From Thermohalobaculum sp039180675 (GTDB lineage Bacteria > Pseudomonadota > Alphaproteobacteria > Rhodobacterales > Rhodobacteraceae): 64,000 nt of DNA. A model generated the notes under the pieces. That model worked only from the letters and a program-made list of their open reading frames with translations, did not search any database and was not told the origin of the DNA. The stretch spans positions 40,586 to 104,585 of the forward strand of contig JBCDDC010000018.1 of the NCBI GenBank assembly GCA_039180675.1, given 5' to 3'. The position numbers and the translations under genes are program-made. The number at the start of each line of letters is the position of its first letter. Positions within the stretch are counted from its first letter, which is position 1. Below, piece after piece: positions 18,552 through 26,868 of this stretch.

Positions 18552-18872
18552 TCAGAAGGGGGCGCAGGTGACGGCCTTGTCGTTCTGATCACCCGGGATG
18601 ACGTTGATGACCCAGCCCGCGTCGAAGACGAAGCCGTTGCTGGCGAGCCGCTCCTTGAAGGTGGGGCAGACCATCTGAGCCTTTTCGACCGAGATCGGCA
18701 GGCCGACATGGACCGTTTCGGCGGCCCGCTCGACATTGCAGCTCGTGACCTTCCCGGCAAGCTTGGCGAAGAAGCACATGGAGCGCGCGTTGTCTATATT
18801 GGCGGTCGATGGTGTGCCCGCCAGGACCGCGAGCGTTGCGCCGAATGCGCCAGCCACTGCAACTCTTCTCAT
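18552..18872 (-). CDS. Small secreted protein of unknown function
   Basis: A 106-residue protein with a signal peptide (MRRVAVAGAFGATLAVLAG, cleavage probably after TANI or nearby). The mature part has four cysteines (MCFFAK, TSCNVE, MVCPTF and VTCAPF), which could form two disulfides in the periplasm. I recognise no family. The ATG is well placed at the start of the signal peptide. Its promoter should lie in the gap at 18873-19259. Confidence 0.6.
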   Translation of the reverse strand: MRRVAVAGAFGATLAVLAGTPSTANIDNARSMCFFAKLAGKVTSCNVERAAETVHVGLPISVEKAQMVCPTFKERLASNGFVFDAGWVINVIPGDQNDKAVTCAPF

Positions 18873-19259
18873 CTCGTCCCGCCTCTCAGCCGTTTGCTTT
18901 TCTTTTCTTCGGTCGAACCGGTTGACCGATGCGCTTCCTTACGGAGCACGCCGTTGCCCACTTTTGATCGCAACACCCGCAAACTTAGGAAAAACGCTAC
19001 ATCGAGCGTTAACCACACCTCGTTGCGTATAAGTGACACGGTTGCGACGCTACAGCAACATAGGTAGGGCGCGTTTTAGATATCGACACCCCATTGTGGC
19101 GGAGTTGACACTGACGTTACGTCGTGAAGCCTGCCTCAGACCGGCACTGTCCAGATCTAGCGGTGCTGTGGCACCTGGGCACAATGCGGTGGTGTTCAGG
19201 TGACATTTTTTGCAATGTTCGTTGAACGACTGCGACCTTTTCAGTGAGAATGCGGGGCG
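18873..19259. other. Intergenic stretch without a visible gene
   Basis: This 387-bp gap is clearly richer in A and T than its surroundings and separates two divergent genes for secreted proteins. It presumably carries both promoters. I see no conserved reading frame, RNA gene or strong hairpin. Confidence 0.5.
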
Positions 19260-19820
19260 ATGCTTCGATACGGTCTGGCCTTCCTGTTCCTGTGCCTTCC
19301 CTCGATCGCTGCGGCACAGGCCGCTGTGCTGGAGCGGTTGGGGGAGCCGCGGACGCATGCCATTATGCGGCATGCCCTCGCACCGGGGACCGGCGATCCG
19401 GAGAACTTCTCGCTGGGCGATTGCACGACCCAGCGCAACCTCAGCGAGAATGGCCGCGCGCAGGCACGCCGTGCCGGTGATCTGGTGCGCCGGGCGGGTG
19501 TGAGGATCGACCATGTCTGGTCGAGCGCTTGGTGCCGCTGCCTCGACACCGCGACAGAAATGGAACTCGGCCCAGTCGAGCGCAAGACGCTCCTGAACTC
19601 GTTCGTCTCGGCCAGGTGGAAAGCGGCACAGCGCACTCGCGAGACCCGTGAGGCCCTGGCCTTTCTGCCGCCCGATGAGACGGCGTTTCTCGTCACGCAC
19701 AACGTCAACGCCGAGGCGCTGACGGGAACGCGTCCGCTCTCTGGCGAGATCCAGGTGGTGCATGTCTCTGAGCGGGGCGAGGTGACATTGCTCGGAAGCG
19801 TCGAGGTGCCGGCTTTTTGA
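19260..19820 (+). CDS. Secreted histidine phosphatase superfamily protein
   Basis: A 186-residue protein with a signal peptide (MLRYGLAFLFLCLPSIAAAQ). The branch-1/2 phosphatase core is visible: the catalytic IMRHALAPG near residue 35, NLSENGRAQARRAG near 60, SSAWCRCLDTA near 88 and the second histidine in LVTHNVN near 143. It is short for an acid phosphatase and closer to SixA/phosphoglycerate-mutase-like members. It probably acts in the periplasm on an unknown phosphoester. Confidence 0.82.
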   Translation: MLRYGLAFLFLCLPSIAAAQAAVLERLGEPRTHAIMRHALAPGTGDPENFSLGDCTTQRNLSENGRAQARRAGDLVRRAGVRIDHVWSSAWCRCLDTATEMELGPVERKTLLNSFVSARWKAAQRTRETREALAFLPPDETAFLVTHNVNAEALTGTRPLSGEIQVVHVSERGEVTLLGSVEVPAF

Positions 19821-19882
19821 AACCGGACGCTTGGGGAGCAGTGAGAAAGTGGTTTTCCAGGAGGCTGGCTAAGCTGTAAGCG

Positions 19883-20455
19883 TCACTTCTTGCTGAGCTT
19901 TTCGAGCTGTTCCTGCACGTCTTTCAGCTGCTGTTGCAACGCTTCGAGGTCGTTGGCCGCGTCTTCCTCGGCGCTGCGCTTGTCGCTGGCGCCGCCGCCG
20001 AAGGGGGAGAACATGCGCATCGCGCCCTCGAACCATTCCATGTTCTGGCGGGTCAGCGCCTCGAAGCCCTGCATCGGGTTGCCGGTGGCAAACGCCTGGC
20101 GGAGCTGTTCCTGGTTCTTGGCGAAGTTCTGCATCGTGGCGTCGAGATAGCCCGGCACCATGCCCTGCAGCGGGTCGCCATAGAGCTTGATGATCTCGCG
20201 CAGGAAGTTGGTGGGCAGCATGTTCTGATCCTTGCCCTCTTCCTCGACGATGATCTGCGTGAGCACCGAGCGGGTGATGTCATCGCCGCTCTTGGCGTCG
20301 AAGACGGCGAAGTCCTTGCCGGCGCGGACCATCTCGGAGAGGTCCTCCAGCGTCACGTAGCTCGACTTCGCGGTGTTGTAGAGGCGCCGGTTCGCGTACT
20401 TCTTGATGATGATCGGTCCGTCGCCGCTTTTATCGGCCTTTTTTTGTCCGGTCAC
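19883..20455 (-). CDS. phaR: Polyhydroxyalkanoate synthesis regulator PhaR
   Basis: A 190-residue protein. Residues 15-75 form the PHB/PHA accumulation regulator DNA-binding domain (IIIKKYANRRLYNTAKSSY, then VTLEDL), followed by the PHB-binding region (NMLPTNFLREIIKLYGDP) and a C-terminal coiled coil of Gln, Leu and Lys. PhaR represses phasin and synthesis genes until nascent polyester titrates it. It is transcribed away from phaA across a 261-bp gap that contains TTGCAA palindromes. phaC and phaP are not in the window. Confidence 0.93.
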   Translation of the reverse strand: MTGQKKADKSGDGPIIIKKYANRRLYNTAKSSYVTLEDLSEMVRAGKDFAVFDAKSGDDITRSVLTQIIVEEEGKDQNMLPTNFLREIIKLYGDPLQGMVPGYLDATMQNFAKNQEQLRQAFATGNPMQGFEALTRQNMEWFEGAMRMFSPFGGGASDKRSAEEDAANDLEALQQQLKDVQEQLEKLSKK

Positions 20456-20521
20456 GATGACCTCTCCCCCAGATCTGCGGTCGCTGCCGTTGGTTCAACT
20501 TGGCACCGCAAATGCCGTGCC

Positions 20522-20545
20522 GCAACACAAATGTTGCAATTGCAA
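20522..20545. promoter_or_regulatory. Candidate PhaR operator
   Basis: GCAACA at 20522-20527 is inverted as TGTTGC at 20532-20537, and this runs directly into the perfect palindrome TTGCAATTGCAA at 20534-20545. PhaR proteins bind TGC-rich sequences, and this site sits 67 bp upstream of the phaR start in the gap shared with phaA. Binding is inferred from position and composition. Confidence 0.5.
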
Positions 20546-20716
20546 AAGGCGGGCGGGGAGGCCGCGAGAGGCCGTTGCCTCCGCGCCTTCTGCGCCGGGG
20601 CATTTTTTCGCGGCGCACAATTTCTTGAGAAAGCTGGCCCCGCCGGGGAGAAACGGTGTAAGGATGCTGCCCGATAGAACGCCCGCCCCAGCCCGCCAGG
20701 AAAGGACACCCCCACC

Positions 20717-21892
20717 ATGACCGATGTTGTGATCGCCTCTGCCGCCCGCACGCCCGTGGGCAGCTTCAACGGATCGTTCGCCAATACCCCCGCCCATGAC
20801 CTGGGCACCGTCGCGATCAAGGCCGCGCTGGAGCGCGCGGGCGTTGAGGCGGGCGAGGTGTCGGAGACGATCCTCGGCCAGGTGCTGACGGCGGGCCAGG
20901 GCCAGAACCCGGCGCGCCAGGCGGCGCTGAACGCGGGCCTCGCGATCGAGGCACCGGCCTGGAGCATGAACCAGGTCTGCGGATCGGGCCTGCGCGCCGT
21001 CTCGCTGGGGGCGCAGCATATCAAGCTGGGCGACTCACAGATCGTCGTCGCGGGCGGGCAGGAGAGCATGTCGCTTTGCCCCCATGTCAGCCACCTGCGC
21101 GCGGGCACCAAGATGGGCGACGTCAAGTTCATCGACGCGATGATCAAGGACGGGCTCTGGGATGCCTTCAACGGCTATCACATGGGCAACACCGCCGAGA
21201 ACGTCGCCAAGCAGTGGCAGCTGACGCGCGACGAGCAGGATGAGTTCGCGGTCGCCAGCCAGAACAAGGCGGAGGCCGCGCAGAAGGCCGGCAAGTTCGC
21301 CGACGAGATCACGCCGGTCACGATCAAGCACCGCAAGGGCGATATCGTGGTCGATCAGGACGAGTATATCCGCCACGGCGCTACGATGGAGGCGATGCAG
21401 AAGCTCCGCCCCGTGTTCGACAAGGAGGGCACGGTAACCGCGGCCAATGCCTCGGGCATCAACGATGGTGCGGCGGTCACGCTCCTGATGAGCGCGGAGG
21501 AGGCCGAGAAGCGGGGGATCGAGCCGCTCGCCCGGATCGTCAGCTTCGCTACCACCGGTGTCGACCCGAAGATCATGGGCACCGGGCCGATCCCGGCCAG
21601 CCGCATGGCGCTGGAGAAGGCCGGGTGGAAGGTCGAGGATCTGGATCTGGTCGAGGCCAACGAAGCCTTCGCCGCCCAGGCCTGCGCCGTGAACAAGGAT
21701 ATGGGCTGGAACCCGGAGATCGTGAACGTGAACGGCGGGGCGATCGCCATCGGCCACCCGATCGGTGCTTCCGGCTGCCGGATCCTGAACACGCTCCTGC
21801 ATGAGATGAAGCGCCGCGATGCGAAGAAGGGCCTCGCCACGCTCTGCATCGGCGGCGGCATGGGTGTCGCCATGTGCGTTGCGCGGGACTGA
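20717..21892 (+). CDS. phaA: Acetyl-CoA C-acetyltransferase (beta-ketothiolase)
   Basis: A 391-residue biosynthetic thiolase. The acyl-accepting cysteine is C88 in MNQVCGSGLRAV; the base histidine is in GHPIGASG and the second cysteine in CIGGGMGVAM near the C terminus. It condenses two acetyl-CoA to acetoacetyl-CoA. phaB follows 79 bp downstream in the same direction, which gives the first two steps of poly(3-hydroxybutyrate) synthesis. The start has an AGGAAAGGA upstream. Confidence 0.95.
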   Translation: MTDVVIASAARTPVGSFNGSFANTPAHDLGTVAIKAALERAGVEAGEVSETILGQVLTAGQGQNPARQAALNAGLAIEAPAWSMNQVCGSGLRAVSLGAQHIKLGDSQIVVAGGQESMSLCPHVSHLRAGTKMGDVKFIDAMIKDGLWDAFNGYHMGNTAENVAKQWQLTRDEQDEFAVASQNKAEAAQKAGKFADEITPVTIKHRKGDIVVDQDEYIRHGATMEAMQKLRPVFDKEGTVTAANASGINDGAAVTLLMSAEEAEKRGIEPLARIVSFATTGVDPKIMGTGPIPASRMALEKAGWKVEDLDLVEANEAFAAQACAVNKDMGWNPEIVNVNGGAIAIGHPIGASGCRILNTLLHEMKRRDAKKGLATLCIGGGMGVAMCVARD

Positions 21893-21971
21893 CACAGATC
21901 AAGGAAGTGGTCCGGCCGGGCCGCTAGGTGCGGCCGGAGCAGAACGATATTCCCAGAATGAGGAGACGACG

Positions 21972-22694
21972 ATGGGACGGGTTGCATTGGTTACCGGGGG
22001 AACGCGCGGTATTGGCGCGTCGATTTCCAAGGCGCTGAAGGCGGATGGCTATACGGTCGCGGCCAACTATGCCGGCAATGACGAGGCGGCGGCGAAGTTC
22101 AAGGACGAGACCGGGATCCCGGTCTACAAGTGGTCGGTCGCCGATTACGACGAGTGTGCGAAAGGGGCGAAGCAGATCGAGGATGACCTCGGGCCTGTCG
22201 AGATCGTGGTCGCCAATGCAGGCATCACCCGCGATGCGCCGTTCCACCGGATGACGCCGGAGCAGTGGCATCAGGTGATCGACACGAACCTGACCGGTGT
22301 CTTCAACACGATCCACCCGATCTGGCCCGGCATGCGGGAGCGCAAGTTCGGCCGGGTCGTCGTGATCTCGTCGGTTAACGGGCAGAAGGGCCAGTTCGCC
22401 CAGGTGAACTATGCGGCCACCAAGGCGGGCGATATCGGCATCGTTCGCAGCCTGGCCCAAGAGGGCGCGCGGGCGGGGATCACCACGAACGCCGTCTGCC
22501 CCGGCTATATCGCGACCGAGATGGTCATGGCGGTGCCGGAGAAGGTGCGCGAGGGGATCATCGCGCAGATCCCGGCGGGCCGTCTGGGTGAGCCCGAGGA
22601 GATCGCGCGCTGCGTCGCTTTCCTGGTTTCCGACGATGCGGGCTTCGTCAACGGCTCGACGATCTCGGCCAACGGCGCGCAGTTCTTTAGCTGA
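21972..22694 (+). CDS. phaB: Acetoacetyl-CoA reductase
   Basis: A 240-residue short-chain dehydrogenase. GGTRGIG near the N terminus binds NADPH; NAGITRD, a catalytic serine in ISSVNGQKG and the YAATKAG motif complete the active site. It reduces acetoacetyl-CoA to (R)-3-hydroxybutyryl-CoA. The ATG at 21972 is preceded by AGGAGACGAC and matches the normal PhaB N terminus, so the longer frame that runs back into phaA is not used. Confidence 0.95.
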   Translation: MGRVALVTGGTRGIGASISKALKADGYTVAANYAGNDEAAAKFKDETGIPVYKWSVADYDECAKGAKQIEDDLGPVEIVVANAGITRDAPFHRMTPEQWHQVIDTNLTGVFNTIHPIWPGMRERKFGRVVVISSVNGQKGQFAQVNYAATKAGDIGIVRSLAQEGARAGITTNAVCPGYIATEMVMAVPEKVREGIIAQIPAGRLGEPEEIARCVAFLVSDDAGFVNGSTISANGAQFFS

Positions 22695-23131
22695 AACCGC
22701 ACCCGGCATTCGCCGACCGGGAGATCCCGGCGGAGACGCGGCTCGGCGCCTTTCATCTCAAGGCGCTGGGCGTCGCCGATTTGGAGCGCGATTACGCGGC
22801 CGTCATGGCGAGCGCCGCCGATATCAAGGCGGCGTTCCCGCAGTTCACCTGGCCCGAGGGGCTGACGCTCGACGACAATCTGCTCGACCTCGCCTGGCAC
22901 CAGCGGGAGTTTCTCGCCCGGCGCAGCTTTGCCTGGGTGATCGAGGATGGCGCGGGCGATTACCGTGGCTGCTTCTACGTCTACCCATCGATCGAGGGCG
23001 ACAAGACGGCCGAGGTCTGGTGGTGGTGGAAGACCGGCGCCGAGGTGGACCGCGAGGCGTTCCGGGGTGCGGTGGGGGCCTGGCTGGCTGATCCGCTCTG
23101 GCCGGAGTTGGACTACCGGATCAAAGCCTAA
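22691..23131 (+). CDS. GNAT-like acetyltransferase-related protein, non-AUG start
   Basis: The frame is open from 22691 (after a TAG at 22688) to the stop at 23129-23131, about 146 residues. HPAFADREIPAETRLGAFHL, a LDLAWHQREFLARRSFAW segment and GCFYVYPSIEG followed by a run of tryptophans resemble the N-terminal and central strands of GNAT-fold proteins. There is no ATG or GTG before residue 37. CTG at 22691 overlaps the phaB stop, CTG 22766 and TTG 22781 are the other choices. I prefer the upstream start because the protein-like sequence extends there, but this is unsure. Confidence 0.6.
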   Translation: MKPHPAFADREIPAETRLGAFHLKALGVADLERDYAAVMASAADIKAAFPQFTWPEGLTLDDNLLDLAWHQREFLARRSFAWVIEDGAGDYRGCFYVYPSIEGDKTAEVWWWWKTGAEVDREAFRGAVGAWLADPLWPELDYRIKA

Positions 23132-23142
23132 AATCGAAAAAA

Positions 23143-23166
23143 GCAGGCGGGGGAGGGGCCGCCTGC
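23143..23166. terminator. Bidirectional terminator
   Basis: GCAGGCGG at 23143-23150 is inverted as CCGCCTGC at 23159-23166 with an 8-nt loop. AAAAAA precedes it and TCTCTTTGT follows, so it can act in both directions between the convergent genes on either side. Confidence 0.8.
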
Positions 23167-23194
23167 TCTCTTTGTCTGTTCGGGTTGTGCCGGA

Positions 23195-23368
23195 TCAGGC
23201 GTCTTTGGTTTTGATCGCGGCCTTTGGGGTGAAGAGATCGCGGATCGCGCCGGAGACGGCTTTGAAGAAGGCGCGGGTCTCTTTCGCGCGCTCGACCTGG
23301 GCGCGGGCATGGGCGGCGCGCACGGCAGTTGTCAGATCCATTTTACTGAAGTCGAGATCGTTTTGCAT
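23195..23368 (-). CDS. Small conserved-looking protein, 57 residues
   Basis: An ATG at 23366-23368 preceded by AAAAGGAGCTTAAC opens a 57-residue frame ending TGA at 23195. The product begins MQNDLDFSKMDLTTAVRAAH and is rich in Ala, Arg and Lys, predicted as an amphipathic helix, with AFFKAVSGAIRDLF in the middle. The strong ribosome site and the terminator just past its stop argue that it is a real gene. It recalls short helical proteins of the DUF1127 kind, but I cannot assign it. Confidence 0.65.
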   Translation of the reverse strand: MQNDLDFSKMDLTTAVRAAHARAQVERAKETRAFFKAVSGAIRDLFTPKAAIKTKDA

Positions 23369-23472
23369 GTTAAGCTCCTTTTAACTTTGCAAGCAGCGGT
23401 TCGTTTGTCTGACGCTGAAAATAGGGTCTAATTCGCATTGCAACAAACGAGTCTTTCTGCCATTCAGTTCAA

Positions 23473-24429
23473 ATGAGCTTAACTGAAAATACCAGATTAC
23501 CGCCTTTGACCGCGCTCAGGGCCTTTGAGGCCGCGGCGCGGCACATGAGCTTTGCAAAGGCTGCAAAGGAGCTATTCGTCACGCCGGCAGCTCTTTCCTA
23601 CCAGATCAAGAGCCTGGAGGAGCATCTGGGCTTGCCGCTTTTCCGCCGGCTGAATCGGGCGATCGAGCTGACCGAGGCAGGCGAAGTGCTGCGCCCCGGC
23701 ATCGAGGAGGGGTTCGGCGCCTTTCAGGATGCGGTCGCGGCGCTGGCGCGGCTGACCGATGATGCGACGCTCACGGTCACCGCAGGGCCGGCCTTTACTG
23801 CGAAATGGCTTGCGCCGCGCATGTTCCGGTTTGCCGAGGCGCATCCCGAGATCGAGCTGCGCTTTGTCGCCTCGCTCAAGATGCTGGATTTCGACCGGGA
23901 CCGGGTCGAGGCGGCGATCCGTTTCGGCCGGGGCAGCTATCCCGAGTGCTACGAGGAGATCCTGATCGAGGACTGGGTGAAACCCTATTGCACCCCGGAG
24001 ATCGCCGAAAAGATCGAGCGCCCCGCGGATTTTCTGCGCTTCCAGCTGATCCATGACGACAGTCTGCGCATGCTGCCGGAGAGCGAGGTCTGGACCCGGT
24101 TTCCGACCTGGGCGACGTGGTTCCTCAAGATGGGGGTCGAGGCCGACACGAGCCACGGCATCCGGTTCTCGAACGCGGATCACGCGATCGATGCGGCGTC
24201 GGAGGGTGCGGGGATTGTGCTGGGGCGGTGCTCGCTTCTCGAGCGAGACGTGCAGCGCGGGCGCCTGGTGGCCCCGTTCACCGAGGCCTTGGACACCGGC
24301 GGGCAGTTCCGGTTTGTCTGCCCGGTGGGGCGCGAGAGCGAGACCCGGACAGCGGCCTTTCTGGACTGGTTGAGGGCCGAGACCGAGAACCTGCGGGAGA
24401 AGCGGAAATCCGCAAATCTGTTGTCATGA
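23473..24429 (+). CDS. GcvA-like LysR-family regulator
   Basis: A 318-residue LysR regulator. The first 70 residues read LPPLTALRAFEAAARHMSF and FVTPAALSYQIKSLEEHLG, the pattern of the GcvA/AmpR subgroup. The remainder is a type 2 periplasmic-binding-like effector domain. It diverges from the small 57-residue gene, with a 104-bp gap, and precedes a glutamine amidotransferase by 43 bp, which may be its target. The effector is unknown. Confidence 0.85.
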   Translation: MSLTENTRLPPLTALRAFEAAARHMSFAKAAKELFVTPAALSYQIKSLEEHLGLPLFRRLNRAIELTEAGEVLRPGIEEGFGAFQDAVAALARLTDDATLTVTAGPAFTAKWLAPRMFRFAEAHPEIELRFVASLKMLDFDRDRVEAAIRFGRGSYPECYEEILIEDWVKPYCTPEIAEKIERPADFLRFQLIHDDSLRMLPESEVWTRFPTWATWFLKMGVEADTSHGIRFSNADHAIDAASEGAGIVLGRCSLLERDVQRGRLVAPFTEALDTGGQFRFVCPVGRESETRTAAFLDWLRAETENLREKRKSANLLS

Positions 24430-24472
24430 GCCGCGCATCGGCTAGGCTGCGGCTTTCTCGATGGGGAGCGTC

Positions 24473-25216
24473 ATGAAGATCGGATTGCTGAAGGTCGGCC
24501 GGGTCACCGATGAACTGCACGCCAAGTATGGCGAGTACCCGCCGATGTTCCCCGATCTCTTGTCACCCGCCGCACCGGAGGCGGAGTTCCGGAACTATTA
24601 CGTGCTCCGCGGGGAGCGCCCGGGCTCACCGGAGGAATGCGACGGCTGGATGATCTCGGGCTCGGCGCAGGGGGTCTATGACGACGACCCCTGGATCGAG
24701 TGGCTACGCGGCTTCCTGCGGGAGGCGCGGGAGCAGCGCTGCCCGATGGTCGGCATCTGCTTCGGCCATCAGATCATGGCGGAGGCGCTGGGCGGCGCGG
24801 CTGCCCTGTCGCCTAAGGGCTGGGGGGTCGGCGTGCATCACTATGAGGTCAAGGCGCGCCCGGGCTGGATGGCGGATGCGCCCGAGGCTCTGGCGCTGCA
24901 TGCGATGCATCGCGACCAGGTCACCCGGATCCCAGAGGATGCCACCGTGCTGGCGACCAGTGCGTTCTGCGAATATGCGATGCTTGCCTATGGCGACCCG
25001 GAGAGGCCCTGTGCGATCTCGATCCAGCCGCATCCGGAGTTCGAGCGCCCGTTCGCCGAGGATCTGGTCCAGCTCAGAACCGATGACGGAAAAATTCCTG
25101 CCGAGGTCGGCAAGCCCGCGCTCGCCACCTATGGCATGCCTGTCGACAACGCGCCTTTGGCGCGCTGGATCATGGACTACTTCCGCGCAAGGCTGGACGC
25201 CCGCGCGGCCGCCTGA
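24473..25216 (+). CDS. Class I glutamine amidotransferase-like protein
   Basis: A 247-residue stand-alone GATase1 protein. The nucleophile cysteine is in MVGICFGHQIMAEALGG near residue 97, and the histidine-glutamate pair is in SIQPHPEFE near residue 185. Free-standing members such as gamma-glutamyl-polyamine or amino-acid hydrolases cleave glutamine or gamma-glutamyl bonds. The ATG at 24473 follows GGGAGCG and begins MKIGLLKVGRV; an ATG at 24461 would add four residues. It may be regulated by the LysR gene upstream. Confidence 0.85.
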   Translation: MKIGLLKVGRVTDELHAKYGEYPPMFPDLLSPAAPEAEFRNYYVLRGERPGSPEECDGWMISGSAQGVYDDDPWIEWLRGFLREAREQRCPMVGICFGHQIMAEALGGAAALSPKGWGVGVHHYEVKARPGWMADAPEALALHAMHRDQVTRIPEDATVLATSAFCEYAMLAYGDPERPCAISIQPHPEFERPFAEDLVQLRTDDGKIPAEVGKPALATYGMPVDNAPLARWIMDYFRARLDARAAA

Positions 25217-25222
25217 CGAAAA

Positions 25223-25244
25223 AAACCACCCGGGTGCGGGTGGT
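25223..25244. terminator. Bidirectional terminator
   Basis: AACCACCC at 25223-25230 is inverted as GGGTGGTT at 25237-25244, with AAAAAA on the left side. It lies between the amidotransferase stop and the DUF465 gene on the other strand. Confidence 0.8.
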
Positions 25245-25253
25245 TGTGTCGGT

Positions 25254-25424
25254 TCAGGCGTGTGTCTGAAGCCTGGAGATCTCGTCCTTTATCAGGAGCT
25301 TCTGGCGCTTCATCGCCATGATGTCGAGATCGTCTGATCCGGGGCTTCGGGTTTCGTCTTCTATCTTTTTCTCGAGTTCTTCGTGCCTCTTGCGCAGGGT
25401 GGCGAGATGCGACGTGACGCTCAT
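25254..25424 (-). CDS. DUF465 / YdcH-family small protein
   Basis: A 56-residue protein, MSVTSHLATLRKRHEELEKK at the start, then an all-helical charged chain with DLDIMAMKRQKLLIKDEIS. This is the DUF465 (YdcH) pattern of a short coiled-coil protein; its function is not known. The ATG at 25424 is preceded by ACGGAGGTCATTC, a strong ribosome site, which rules out the longer frame upstream. Confidence 0.88.
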   Translation of the reverse strand: MSVTSHLATLRKRHEELEKKIEDETRSPGSDDLDIMAMKRQKLLIKDEISRLQTHA

Positions 25425-25629
25425 GAATGACCTCCGTCTCGAGAATGTCCGTAAACGCAGTAGAGCAGTCTTAAATGCAACTGTCACCAAAACGTTGTTT
25501 GTGGTGGAATGTCAGGCGGTTAACGCCAAAATCGCGGTATTTTCCAGAGAATCACATGCAAATCGGTTGCGTGGCGCCACGGGATGCGTCGCTGGAATGA
25601 AACGAACGTGATGGAAAAATCCCGGTCCG

Positions 25630-26853
25630 CTACTCCTGTATGGGCAACGCGGTCTCCACCAGCGAGGTCCAGTAGTGGACCATATGCGGGATCGCCGCGT
25701 CGTTGAAGTCATAGTGCGGGTTGTGCAGCATTTTGCTGTCGCCATTGCCGAAGATCATGAAGCAGCCGGGTTTCGCCTTGCCGGTGACCGTGTCGTGCTG
25801 GAGGTAGTAGGCGAAGTCTTCCGACCCCATGGCGAGCGGGATCTGCGGCACGACCTTGCCCTGGGTCACCTGCTGGCCGACGGAGAGCGCGCGCTGGTAC
25901 TCCCGCGTCGTGTTGGCGAGCGGGGGGTAAGGCGCGTCGGAGAATTTGACCGTGGCCTCGAAATGCTCCGACAGGCTGATCTCGCGGCATTTGAGGTCGA
26001 TCGCATCGACCATCATCTGCATCATCTCGCTGGAAAAGCTTCTGAGCGTGCCGGACAGCCGCGCCTCGCCCGGGATGACATTGGTGGTCGTGCCCGCGTG
26101 GAATTCGGTGACCGAGAGGACGGCGGTCTCGACCGGATCGCGCATGCGGCTGATCACGGTCTGCAGGTCCATGACAAGCTGTGCGCCGACGACCAGCGGG
26201 TCGTGCGCCTGATGCGGACGCGCGGCGTGGCCGCCCTGGCCCTTTATCGTGATCCAGAACTCGTTTGAGGCGGCGAGCATCGGCCCGTCGCGGAAGCCCA
26301 TCATGCCGACGGGCATGGTTGGCCAGTTATGAGCGCCGTAGATCGCCTGGCAGGGGAACTTGCGAAAGAGGCCTGCCTCCATCATCGCGCGGGCGCCTGC
26401 GCCACCCTCCTCGGCCGGCTGAAAGCAGAAATAGACGGTGCCGTGGAAGTTCCGGTGCGTGGCGAGATGCTTGGCGGCGCCGAGCAGGCAGGCGGTGTGC
26501 CCGTCATGGCCGCAGCCGTGGAACTTGCCGTCGGTCTTAGATTTATGGGCGAAGTCGTTGAGCTCCTGGATCGGGAGCGCATCCATATCTGCGCGCAGCA
26601 TGATCGAGCGCCGGGCGCCGCGCCTCTTGCCCTTGAGCACGCCGACCACGCCGCATTCGGCGACCCCCCGGCGCGGATCGCCCCCTTCCTTGGCCGAGGC
26701 CGCCACCCGGTCAAAGCCGAAACCGCGGAGCTTGTCGGCGACGAATTTGGTGGTCTTCGGCAGTTTGTAGCCGACCTCCGGGTGCATATGGAGGTGCTGG
26801 CGCCATTCGGTCACTTCGGGATGCATGTCGAGGATAGGCTGCGGGACGGCCAT
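25630..26853 (-). CDS. M20-family amidohydrolase (hippurate-hydrolase-like)
   Basis: A 407-residue M20D peptidase. Metal-binding motifs are GCGHDGHTACLLGAAKHL near residue 117, FCFQPAEEGGAGARAM near 152 and YGAHNWPTMPVG near 180, and a C-terminal SEDFAYYL. Such enzymes remove acyl groups from N-acyl amino acids such as hippurate. GGGGGAGAATTTCC precedes the ATG. It is 15 bp upstream of nothing on its strand but lies just after the TrmN6-like gene (stop at 26869), so these may be cotranscribed. Confidence 0.9.
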   Translation of the reverse strand: MAVPQPILDMHPEVTEWRQHLHMHPEVGYKLPKTTKFVADKLRGFGFDRVAASAKEGGDPRRGVAECGVVGVLKGKRRGARRSIMLRADMDALPIQELNDFAHKSKTDGKFHGCGHDGHTACLLGAAKHLATHRNFHGTVYFCFQPAEEGGAGARAMMEAGLFRKFPCQAIYGAHNWPTMPVGMMGFRDGPMLAASNEFWITIKGQGGHAARPHQAHDPLVVGAQLVMDLQTVISRMRDPVETAVLSVTEFHAGTTTNVIPGEARLSGTLRSFSSEMMQMMVDAIDLKCREISLSEHFEATVKFSDAPYPPLANTTREYQRALSVGQQVTQGKVVPQIPLAMGSEDFAYYLQHDTVTGKAKPGCFMIFGNGDSKMLHNPHYDFNDAAIPHMVHYWTSLVETALPIQE

Positions 26854-26868
26854 GGAAATTCTCCCCCT

